DNA from: Elusimicrobiota bacterium
GTDB lineage: Bacteria; Elusimicrobiota; Elusimicrobia; UBA1565; UBA9628
Direction: 5' to 3'
DNA length: 64,000 bases
Assembly (NCBI GenBank): GCA_016182905.1
Contig: JACPFR010000041.1
Location: forward strand, 1 to 64,000
In this document: positions 1 to 7,052 of the stretch, piece after piece
Layout of the letters: every line of letters begins with the position of its first letter
How positions within the stretch are numbered: the stretch's first letter is position 1
Position numbers and translations under genes: made by a program
The notes under the pieces: generated by a model
Databases searched by the model: none
What the model was told of the DNA's origin: nothing
Seen by the model: only the letters and a program-made list of their open reading frames with translations

Positions 1-617
1 ACGCGGCCGCGACCGCCCGGGCCTGGGCCGGGCGCGCGGCGCTGCGCGCCGGCGCCGAGACGCCCCGGTCCCGCGCGGCGACCGCCTACCTGCGCGAGGC
101 GCCGAAGCGTCCAGCCGCGCCCGACGAGCCGGGGGGGAGCCCGACGGGCGTCGAGGTCGGCCAGCTGTGCCATCTCACTCTCCAGGGCTGGGACTTCGCC
201 TCGACCGCGGACCCGGCCGCGGCCTGCGCGGCGGCGCGGGCCCTGCTCGAGCGCCGCTCCCCCGGCCCGCGCTGGGCGCAGGCTGAGCGCGAGGCGGCCT
301 CCGTGCTGAAGACCTTCCTGTCGTCTTCGGCTGCGGAGGAATTGGCGGGGGCCGAGATTCTGGGGCGGGAGGTGCCGTTCGCCTACGCCGACGGCGACAC
401 CGTCGTGCGCGGCGCGGCGGACCTCGTGTACCGCTCGAAGGGACGGCTCGTCGTCGCCGACTTCAAGAGCGAGAAGGTCGAGGAGCGCTCCGCGGCGAAG
501 ATCCGCGGCAAGTACGCCGAGCAGGGACGCGCCTATCTCGAGGCCGTCCGGCTCGCCTGGGGAGAGGACGCGGAATTCCGCCTTCTCTTCCTTCGTCGTC
601 CCGACCTGTCCGTTTAA
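1..617 (+). CDS. RecB/AddA-type PD-(D/E)XK nuclease domain, C-terminal part only
   Basis: The frame is open from base 3 and ends at TAA 615-617, so the 5' part lies outside the window. About 200 residues are visible. They show the order typical of the C-terminal nuclease of RecB/AddA or UvrD-like helicase-nucleases: a GQLCH histidine motif near residue 50, GAADLVYRSKGRLVVADFKS carrying the metal-binding Asp and the catalytic D-x-K near residues 140-160, and a KYAEQGRAYLEAV motif. Such enzymes resect double-strand breaks in the cytoplasm. Whether a helicase precedes the nuclease cannot be seen. The gene converges on the coiled-coil gene that ends at 779. Confidence 0.75.
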   Translation, partial: AAATARAWAGRAALRAGAETPRSRAATAYLREAPKRPAAPDEPGGSPTGVEVGQLCHLTLQGWDFASTADPAAACAAARALLERRSPGPRWAQAEREAASVLKTFLSSSAAEELAGAEILGREVPFAYADGDTVVRGAADLVYRSKGRLVVADFKSEKVEERSAAKIRGKYAEQGRAYLEAVRLAWGEDAEFRLLFLRRPDLSV

Positions 618-676
618 CGGGTTGGCGGGGACCGCTCGCCAGGCTCTCACATTTCAATCCTTGATCCTCTCGACGA

Positions 677-706
677 GGGTTTTGATCACAGTTGTGCTCA
701 AAACCC
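677..706. terminator. Inverted repeat between convergent genes, possible bidirectional terminator
   Basis: Arms GGGTTTTGATC (677-687) and GCTCAAAACCC (696-706) pair over 11 positions with one mismatch around an 8-nt loop. The site lies between the ends of the convergent nuclease and coiled-coil genes. No clear T-run follows on either strand, so terminator function is an inference from position and symmetry. Confidence 0.35.
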
Positions 707-778
707 CCGAGGGGGAAATTGAAATCGGACAAAGAGGACGTTCGCCGTGCAGGGGGAATGCGGCGGCCGCCGGGGAGG

Positions 779-3700
779 CTACGCGCCGGGCTTGCGGCGG
801 TTCTCGAGGTCGCGGAGCTTCTGCTCGTAGTCCTTGCGCAGGGCCTCGCGCTCCTCGGCGAGCTTGCGGAGCTTGTCGTCGAACTGCGAGGCGTACTCGA
901 TCTTCGCCATGTTGAGCTCCTGGCGCAGGCGGCGTTCCTGCTCGCCGTAGCGCTCGGAGATCTCGGCTTCCTTCTGGGCGAGCAGGGAGCCCTGGCGGGT
1001 CTTCTCGGCCTCGAGCTCCTTGACGCGCGCCTCGTGCGAGGCGAGCAGGGTCTCGCGCTCGGAGCCGAGGCCCGACTCGAGCTCGCGGCGGCGGCGCTCG
1101 AAGTCGTCCTCGAGCTTCGCGCGGCGCTCGACGAAGGACTTCTCCAGGTCGCGGCGGCGCAGCTCGGCGGCGGCCTCGCGGCGCTCCGACTCCTCGCGCA
1201 GCGCGGTCGACTCGCGCTCGGCGGTCTCCCGCGCCTTCAGACGCAGAGCCTCCTCGCGCTCGCGCAGCGAGTGCTCGAACTCGGCGCGCGCGCGGGCGGC
1301 CTGCTCCTCGTAGGTCGCGATCAGCTCGCGCTCTTTGGCGATCAGCGCGGCGTCGGTCTCCTTCATGCGGCCGCGCAGGGCCTCCTCGACGAGCTTCTCC
1401 CGCTGCGCGAGAGAAGCCTCCAGCTCGCGGCGGCGCTGCTGCAGCTCCACGTCGCGCTCGTCCTCCCACTGCTTGCGCTCGCGCTCGATGGTGTCGCGCT
1501 GGGCCTTGAGCCAGACGGCCTCGCGATGCGAGAGCTCCTCCTGCATCTCGCTCTCCTTGCGGATCCAGGCCTGCTGGAGGGCGGACTCGGCGCGGGCCAG
1601 CTCGGCCATGCGCTCGTCGATGACCTTCTGCATGCGGCCCTCGAGGTCGGCGCGCAGGGTCTGCGCGGCGGCCTCGCGGTCGCGGGCCTCGATCTGGAGC
1701 TGGAGTCTCTGGGTGTCGAGCTCCTGCTGGCGGCGCTTCCAGGACTCCTCCTGCGCGGCGGCCTTGCGGGCGTGCTGGGCGTCGAGCTCCGACACGCGCA
1801 GCTCGAAGCGCTGCTCGAGCTCCTGGCGCAGGGCGGTGACGGCCGACTCCTTCTCGCGGAACGCGGCCTCCAGGCGCTCGCGCTCGGCGCGGAAGATGGC
1901 CTCGCGCTGGGCGGCCCATTCCTTGTCGCGTGAGGTCCACGCCAGCTGGAGGGCGGCCTGCGCGCGGGCGTACTTGTCCTTGAGCGACGCCTCGAGCCCG
2001 GCGGCGCGCTCGGAGAGCACGGCGCGCTCGCGGGCGACGGCGTCCTCATAGGTCTTGCGGTAGCGCTCCTCCTGGGCGGCGGCCTCGGTCTTCACCTGGG
2101 CCTCGCGGGCGAACGCGGCCTCGCGCAGCGCGCGCTCCTTCTCCGCGAAGCCGGCCTCGAGCCGCGTCTGCGTCTCGGCGGCCTGGCGGCGCAGCGTCTC
2201 GCGCTCCTCGTCGAGGGCGGCGCGCTTGGCGTCGAGCTCGGCGGCGGCGACCTCCTCCGCGTGGGCGCGCTCGGAGCGGGCGCGGCCTTCGGCCTCGCGC
2301 GTCAGGGCGGCCTGCTTCGTCTCCTGGCGCTTGAGCTCGTCGGCGAGCCGGCGGCGGAACTGCTCCTCGAGCGCCTGCAGCTTCGCCTCGTGCTGCGCCT
2401 CGTGCTGGGCCTCCTGCTTGAGCGCCTGGTCGAGAAGCTGCTGCTGCAGCGCCTCGGCGGCGTCGTCGTGGGCCTTCTTCCAGCGCGCCTGCTCGGCGGC
2501 GAGCACGCGGCGCAATTCCGCTTCGCGTCCCATGAAGGAGAGCGACAGCTCCTCCTCGCGCTTCGAGGCGGCGGCCTCCATCGCGCGGCGCTCGGCGGCG
2601 GACTGCTCGCCGAACTCGGCGCGGGCGCGCTCCAGGGAGTCGCGGTGCTCCTGCTGCAGCCGGCGCTCGCGCTCGGCCCAGCGTCCGGAGAACGAGGCGT
2701 CGATCTCGGCCTGGCGCTTGGCGAGCTCGGCCTCCATCTCGGCGCGGGCCTTCTCGGCGGCCTGGACGTCGGCGGCGCGCTGCGCGGCCAGCTCCTCCTC
2801 CTTGACCCGGTAGCGGGCCTCGAGCTCGCCGCGCTCGTCTTCGAGCCGCTGGCGGCTCTGGGCCAGGCTCTCGCGCAGCTTGGCCTGGTGGGCCTCCCAC
2901 TGCTGCTTCTCGCGCTCGGTCCACTCCGTCTGCATCTGCAGGAAGCGCCGGCCGAGCTCCTCCTCCTTCGCGCGGTAGTGGTCCTGCAGCTCCTGCTGGC
3001 GGTGGAATATCTCCTCTTCCTTCTTCTGGTACCCGCCCTCCATCTCTCGCAGGCGCTCGTTGAGCGCGGCGTCGCGGGCGGCGTACTCGGCCTCCATCTC
3101 CGCGCGCTGGCTCGCCAGCTCCGCGCGGCTCTTGGCCAGGATGTCCTCGATGCGCTTCTGCTGCTGCTTCCAGACGTCCTTTTCTTTCAGAACGAGTTGA
3201 TCCTGGAGCTGCTGGTACTTCGCGACGAGCTCGGCTTCCTGCTTCTCGTGATGAGCCAGGACGGCTTTATTCCGTTCCTGCAGCGACTCGTCGAGGCGGG
3301 CCTCCTTCTCGCGGTAGTGCTCCTCGAGGAAGCGGCGCTCGGCCTCCAGGCGCTCCTGCAGGCGGCCCCACTCCGCCTCGTTCTTGTGCTGATAGACGCG
3401 GTCGAGCTCGGCGGTGCGCTTGGCGTGCTCCTCGTCGAGGTGCCGGCGATGGTCCTCGAGCGCGTGCTCCTTCTGGCGCAGGCGCGCCTCGAACTGGGCG
3501 ATCTTCGCCTCGAACTTCTCGCCGAGCGCGTGCTCCTCGCGGGCCAGCGCCTCGCGGTTGTGCTTGAGCAGGTCCTCGATGTCGCGCTCGTAGCGGCGGC
3601 GGAACTCGCCCTCCTTCGTCTTGATCTGCTCGTCGAGCAGGCGCTGCTGGCTCTCGAGGTCCTTCTCCTTGGAGCGGATGGCGTCGGTCTGGATCTTCAG

Positions 3701-4249
3701 GCGCTCGAGCAAGGAGGTCTTGGTGTCGGACAGCGCCTTCTCCTGGTGCGCGAGCGCGGCCTGCAGCTCGCGCTCGGCGTCCTGGCGGGCGTCCTTGACC
3801 GCGTCGATGACCTCGCGGCGCAGTCCTCCGATCATGGCCTCGCGGGCGGCGATCTCGCGCTTGAGCGCGTCGATCTGCATCGACAGCTGGAGGCGCTCCT
3901 CCTTTACATGCGCGTCCTGCTCCCGGGACATCTCGCGCTTCAGCTCCTCGCGGAGCGCGTCCTCCATCTTCTTGTGGTCCGAGATGGACGCTTCCCAGGC
4001 CTTGACCGTCTCGCGCCAGCGCTTGACCGTCTCGTCCTTCTCGCGGGAATCGAGGGCCGCCTCGTCGCGCGACTTGAGCGCCTTGGCCGCCTCCTGCCGG
4101 GCCTCGTTGAGCTCCGCGCCGAGCCGGTGCAGGCGCTCCAGCGCCCAGCGCAGGGCCAGGCGGGCGGTGTCGAGGTCGTTGACGGTCGAGGCGTCGAATT
4201 CCCCGGGGGGCTGGTCGGGGAACTGCGGCGGCTCAGGGCGGTTATCCAT
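779..4249 (-). CDS. Very long coiled-coil protein (1156 aa), cytoskeletal or structural candidate
   Basis: I do not recognise a named family. After a short Pro-rich head (about residues 1-20), essentially the whole protein is charged heptad-type sequence rich in Glu, Arg, Lys, Gln, Ala and Leu. Units of the type RYRVKEEEL or HYREKEARL recur throughout. I saw no cysteine, signal peptide, membrane segment, ATPase motif or globular domain. It resembles bacterial intermediate-filament-like or rod proteins such as crescentin in composition only. Start ATG at 4249. It is transcribed alone. The skewed GAG/CTC codon content creates long false ORFs on the opposite strand, which I ignore. Confidence 0.7.
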   Translation of the reverse strand: MDNRPEPPQFPDQPPGEFDASTVNDLDTARLALRWALERLHRLGAELNEARQEAAKALKSRDEAALDSREKDETVKRWRETVKAWEASISDHKKMEDALREELKREMSREQDAHVKEERLQLSMQIDALKREIAAREAMIGGLRREVIDAVKDARQDAERELQAALAHQEKALSDTKTSLLERLKIQTDAIRSKEKDLESQQRLLDEQIKTKEGEFRRRYERDIEDLLKHNREALAREEHALGEKFEAKIAQFEARLRQKEHALEDHRRHLDEEHAKRTAELDRVYQHKNEAEWGRLQERLEAERRFLEEHYREKEARLDESLQERNKAVLAHHEKQEAELVAKYQQLQDQLVLKEKDVWKQQQKRIEDILAKSRAELASQRAEMEAEYAARDAALNERLREMEGGYQKKEEEIFHRQQELQDHYRAKEEELGRRFLQMQTEWTEREKQQWEAHQAKLRESLAQSRQRLEDERGELEARYRVKEEELAAQRAADVQAAEKARAEMEAELAKRQAEIDASFSGRWAERERRLQQEHRDSLERARAEFGEQSAAERRAMEAAASKREEELSLSFMGREAELRRVLAAEQARWKKAHDDAAEALQQQLLDQALKQEAQHEAQHEAKLQALEEQFRRRLADELKRQETKQAALTREAEGRARSERAHAEEVAAAELDAKRAALDEERETLRRQAAETQTRLEAGFAEKERALREAAFAREAQVKTEAAAQEERYRKTYEDAVARERAVLSERAAGLEASLKDKYARAQAALQLAWTSRDKEWAAQREAIFRAERERLEAAFREKESAVTALRQELEQRFELRVSELDAQHARKAAAQEESWKRRQQELDTQRLQLQIEARDREAAAQTLRADLEGRMQKVIDERMAELARAESALQQAWIRKESEMQEELSHREAVWLKAQRDTIERERKQWEDERDVELQQRRRELEASLAQREKLVEEALRGRMKETDAALIAKERELIATYEEQAARARAEFEHSLREREEALRLKARETAERESTALREESERREAAAELRRRDLEKSFVERRAKLEDDFERRRRELESGLGSERETLLASHEARVKELEAEKTRQGSLLAQKEAEISERYGEQERRLRQELNMAKIEYASQFDDKLRKLAEEREALRKDYEQKLRDLENRRKPGA

Positions 4250-4306
4250 GGTCGTTCGACGCGTCGGCGCCGCGCAAAGGAATATTGCCTGATTGCTGTT
4301 ACGAAT

Positions 4307-4588
4307 TTATGCCGCGCCCGCGATCAAGGGGGGTGCGGCGGGTCTTCCGGGAGCAGGCGGGGGGATGTCGACGACGAACCGGCTCAACGTCGTCCGCGCG
4401 TAGACCCAGCTGATGAGGTAGAGCATGACGGCGGGCAGCACGGTCCAGCGCCGGAACGGCGACAGGAGCCGTTTCGTCCTGGGATGGATCGGCGCGCGCT
4501 TCTCCGCCTCCCGGACCGCGGTCATCACGAGCACTATCATGAGGCTGACGACGGCCATCGATAGGATGAGGAGTACGAGGAATCTCAC
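4307..4588 (-). CDS. Small two-helix membrane protein
   Basis: A 93-residue protein of unknown function. Residues 2-24 form a hydrophobic helix (FLVLLILSMAVVSLMIVLVM). A basic stretch with KRAPIHPRTKR follows, then a second helix near residues 50-64, and a Pro/Ala-rich tail (PPPAPGRPAAPP). It starts 4 nt after the peroxiredoxin stop, so the two are probably co-transcribed and translationally linked. No family recognised. Confidence 0.6.
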   Translation of the reverse strand: MRFLVLLILSMAVVSLMIVLVMTAVREAEKRAPIHPRTKRLLSPFRRWTVLPAVMLYLISWVYARTTLSRFVVDIPPPAPGRPAAPPLIAGAA

Positions 4589-4592
4589 GGGA

Positions 4593-5168
4593 TCAGCGCC
4601 CTTTCAACCAGTCCAGCACCTTTTCCGCGTCGCTGTCCGGCGGGAATACCGGATAGAAGCACTTTTCGATCTTATCACCCTTGATCAGCAAAGTGCACCG
4701 CTTGGTCATCGTCTGGCCGCCGAAATGAAACGTCGGCAGGCGGAGAGCCTGAGTGAGCCTGAGCTCATGGTCGCTGAGCACATCGAAGGGAAGGTGCAGC
4801 CGTTCGACCATTTCCTTTTGATATTCGGAGGTTTGCGTGCTCAAACCGAACACTCGCGCGCCGAGACCGGTCAGGGCCGCGTAGTGATCGCGATAGGAGC
4901 AGGACTGAGGCGTGCAGCCGCGGGCGCCGGGGATCGCGTTCCACTCGTCCAGGCCGCCGGGGGGGTTCTGGCCCGGGAGCCCGGTCCTCGGGTAGCAGTA
5001 GACGACGGTCCAGGACGTTCCGAGCCGGGCCAGGTTCACCTTCTTGCCGGAGGTGGACGGAAGCTCGATGTCGGGAAGAGTCATGCCGGCCAAATGGCGG
5101 GCCGCGCCGTCATCGGCGGGAATGGGCAGGTCCGTCGGCAATCGGTGAAGGTCATCTGAGCGGGTCAT
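4593..5168 (-). CDS. Peroxiredoxin, PrxQ/AhpC-TSA type, with an insertion before the active site
   Basis: A thiol peroxidase that reduces peroxides using a peroxidatic Cys. The 191-residue protein has the thioredoxin-like strand SWTVVYCYPRTG. The motif GCTPQSCSYRDHY gives peroxidatic C84 and likely resolving C89 in the CX4C spacing of the PrxQ class. Family members normally run directly from YPxDxTPG into the Cys; here about 20 extra residues (about 62-80, Gly/Pro-rich) intervene. ATG at 5168 is chosen because GAGGAA lies 5 nt upstream; an in-frame ATG at 5183 is the alternative. It heads the pair with the small membrane protein. Confidence 0.85.
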   Translation of the reverse strand: MTRSDDLHRLPTDLPIPADDGAARHLAGMTLPDIELPSTSGKKVNLARLGTSWTVVYCYPRTGLPGQNPPGGLDEWNAIPGARGCTPQSCSYRDHYAALTGLGARVFGLSTQTSEYQKEMVERLHLPFDVLSDHELRLTQALRLPTFHFGGQTMTKRCTLLIKGDKIEKCFYPVFPPDSDAEKVLDWLKGR

Positions 5169-5203
5169 TGGTTCCTCGGCCATCCGTTCGGCTCTCTGGG
5201 AGT

Positions 5204-5512
5204 TTACGCATATGATTCGTCGATCGCAAGGGTCAGCTCTTTCTTGGTCGCGATGAACGGCTGGACATCCAAGCCGGAGTCCCGTTCGAGCCGAGCGATA
5301 AGAGCTCGATCCGTCGGGTCCGCCATCGCGACGGCCAGGACCTTCCCGTCGATGAACAACGGGAGAACGAGGTCTTCCCGGGCAAACACTTCCGGGACCA
5401 TTGCCTTCAGGCCCTGATCTCTTTGCATCACGAGGATCCTGTTCGCGTGCGAAGCGTACGGTATCCCCAACTGTTTCGCCGTTTCGAGGGCAGTGCTTTC
5501 GTCGTCGTTCAT
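5204..5512 (-). CDS. Free-standing GspE/PilB N-terminal (MshEN-like) domain protein
   Basis: A 102-residue protein that looks like only the N-terminal domain of a type II secretion or type IV pilus ATPase. It shows LGIPYASHANRILVMQ, then LVLPLFIDGKVLAVAMADP and a closing helix ending KKELTLAIDESY, the usual GspE-N pattern. No ATPase domain follows. In known proteins related domains can bind c-di-GMP or contact the secretion platform. Its ATG overlaps the stop of the upstream zincin-like gene by 4 bp (ATGA), so the two are one transcription unit. A ligand-binding role is inference. Confidence 0.65.
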   Translation of the reverse strand: MNDDESTALETAKQLGIPYASHANRILVMQRDQGLKAMVPEVFAREDLVLPLFIDGKVLAVAMADPTDRALIARLERDSGLDVQPFIATKKELTLAIDESYA

Positions 5513-6300
5513 CTTTCAGGCTCCAACGCCGTCCCTTTCTCGAGCATGTCGACAGCCAGAACGAGAGCTTCGCGGTGCCCATCGGTTTTCGACGGAGACC
5601 GACCCTTGGCGTCGGCGACCATGCGGCGGTAGTGATCCGGGTAGCGCTCCTTGGCGCCGATCAGCTCGCATGCCTGCGCGAAGGCTTCACGCTGCATCGA
5701 CTCGCGTTCGACCTCTTTGGGAACAGCGGCGGATCGCGAGAGACTCTGGACCGACGCCATCAAGGGAGTCGGGTCCAGTCGTTTCTGCTCTTCATATTGG
5801 TGGCCGTACTCGTGGATCATCGTGGCTAGATAGGCTTGTTCGAATCGATAGTAGCTGCGTTTTCGCGTTTGGGCGCGTCGAAACGATCCCCATGGCGCGC
5901 AGCGTATGCTGTATTCAGCGACGATCCGCCGGTCATCCACCTCCATGACCGACGGTGGTCCGCCCGCGCAGCCCCACATTTCGTGCTCTTGCGGTCGCCT
6001 GTGGGGCAGCCGGTAGACTTGATACTTTCGCCAGCGCTTGATCTTGGGATAGGGGTAGGACAAGTTGCGAGAATAGATATAGAAATCGCTCGTGTCCTGC
6101 ATGATGACATCCACGCCGGTGATCCCGCCAGGGAATAATCTTGCTTCGGTTTGCAGGGCTCCCGCTATCGCCGCCTCGAGCATGAGAAAATCCTTCTCGG
6201 TGGCCTTGTAGTCTTCAAGCGCCGGTCCGTAGAATTCCCGCTTTTCGGCGGCATATGCGGTCACGAGAAGGAGATTTGCGATCAGTAGCGCCGTTATCAT
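5509..6300 (-). CDS. Secreted zincin-like protein with HEYGH motif, function unknown
   Basis: A 263-residue protein. Residues 1-18 (MITALLIANLLLVTAYAA) form a signal peptide, which is why I choose ATG 6300 over the longer frame reaching 6441. Around residue 180 the segment TMIHEYGHQYEEQ has the HEXXH zinc-binding pattern of metallopeptidases. I could not place it in a named peptidase family, and a downstream third zinc ligand is not obvious. It probably acts in the periplasm or outside. It is followed by the GspE-N domain gene with a 4-bp overlap. Confidence 0.6.
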   Translation of the reverse strand: MITALLIANLLLVTAYAAEKREFYGPALEDYKATEKDFLMLEAAIAGALQTEARLFPGGITGVDVIMQDTSDFYIYSRNLSYPYPKIKRWRKYQVYRLPHRRPQEHEMWGCAGGPPSVMEVDDRRIVAEYSIRCAPWGSFRRAQTRKRSYYRFEQAYLATMIHEYGHQYEEQKRLDPTPLMASVQSLSRSAAVPKEVERESMQREAFAQACELIGAKERYPDHYRRMVADAKGRSPSKTDGHREALVLAVDMLEKGTALEPER

Positions 6301-6341
6301 GGCTTCATATCGATGCTTGCTCGCGATGCGCGTAACGCAGG

Positions 6342-6399
6342 GGCTGACCAGCGGCGGCTTCAACAGTCCAACCAAACGAGGCCGCCGGCTGGTCAAGCC
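6342..6399. terminator. Long bulged inverted repeat between two minus-strand genes
   Basis: Arms at 6346-6358 (GACCAGCGGCGGC) and 6381-6394 pair with one bulged base. Pairing extends outward (GGCT with AAGCC) with a second bulge. The hairpin follows the stop of the NTF2-fold gene (6442) and precedes the zincin-like start (6300). It has no T-run, so it may be a Rho-type or simply structural element. Confidence 0.3.
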
Positions 6400-6441
6400 A
6401 ATGGTTCGGCCGGCCGAGGACGGCAAGAAGACGTTGTTCAA

Positions 6442-6765
6442 TCATTTGTAGTGCGTGACCCTAAGAATGCGCCCGTCGTCTTTCGCGATTAGAGCTTCCG
6501 CCGTTCCGCCCTTCCATCCTTCCGGGAGCGTTCCTTCCACCGTCCAAACTCCTTTCGATAGCCGGGCGTGAAACGGCTTTTCGCTTTCAATCTTTTCCTT
6601 GCCGTAAATAGGATTCCAGACAGCCACGGCGATGGCGATTGCCGTCTCTTCGTTCGGAACGCAGCCTTCTTTGGAATTACACGGATCCTTCGGTGGTCCT
6701 TTTGCCGTTGCGGCCAGAGCCGTGCTGAGTGCAAGAGCTACAACGAGTCCTGCGGTCTTATTCAT
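6442..6765 (-). CDS. Exported NTF2-fold immunity-type protein (YbbC/YhhH-like)
   Basis: About 107 residues: a signal peptide (MNKTAGLVVALALSTALAATA), then a short domain with EETAIAIAVAVWNPIYGKEK, PFHARLSKGVWTVEGTLP and a closing GRILRVTHYK. This is the pattern of the NTF2-fold immunity protein family seen in YbbC/YhhH relatives. In polymorphic toxin systems such proteins can be immunity factors, but many are orphans. Start ATG 6765 follows GGAGG closely (3 nt); GTG 6777 is possible. No toxin lies next to it, so an immunity role is only suggested by family. Confidence 0.7.
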   Translation of the reverse strand: MNKTAGLVVALALSTALAATAKGPPKDPCNSKEGCVPNEETAIAIAVAVWNPIYGKEKIESEKPFHARLSKGVWTVEGTLPEGWKGGTAEALIAKDDGRILRVTHYK

Positions 6766-7052
6766 GCGCCTCCGCACTCCGTTCCGTTAATACTTGATGG
6801 GCCGCCGAACGAGTATTAGGCTGACCCGCTCAATTCCGGCATAGATTCGGCCATCCTCGGATTGTACAGCCAAAACCAATAAATATCCAGGATTTCGAGC
6901 CCGTCAGATAAGAGGCGATAGGCCGCCCGGCGGGGGGGGCGATTGTGTGGTGTCGATGGGTGGTTTGGGCCCAATTGGGGTGGGCCTTTCGGCAAATGGG
7001 AGGGGGACCGAAGGCTCAGGTAGATCAGGCGCAGGGGGGCTATTCTAAGGAT
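6766..7052. promoter_or_regulatory. Divergent intergenic region, longest gene-free stretch in the window
   Basis: 287 bp between the divergent NTF2-fold gene and the CPBP protease gene. It holds a 7-bp inverted repeat TAATACT/AGTATTA at 6788-6794 and 6812-6818, a patch richer in A+T at about 6868-6915, a G-run near 6931, and a TATTCT box at 7041-7046 six bases before the GTG of the protease gene. Otherwise I see nothing coding in it. Confidence 0.4.
7041..7046 (+). promoter_or_regulatory. Pribnow-like box directly before a start codon (leaderless candidate)
   Basis: TATTCT is followed by 6 nt and then GTG 7053. With normal -10 to +1 spacing the transcript would start at or beside the start codon. 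No clear -35 was identified. Confidence 0.45.

Noticed and set aside
692-4564. Long plus-strand ORFs (up to 767 aa) antisense to the coiled-coil gene
   Set aside because: They arise from the GAG/CTC-biased codons of the coiled coil; their products are Leu/Val/Gly-rich without domain sense, and they lack ribosome sites.
5509-6441. Longer 310-aa start for the zincin-like protein
   Set aside because: The first 47 residues are encoded across a hairpin and are not signal-like; ATG 6300 begins a good signal peptide.
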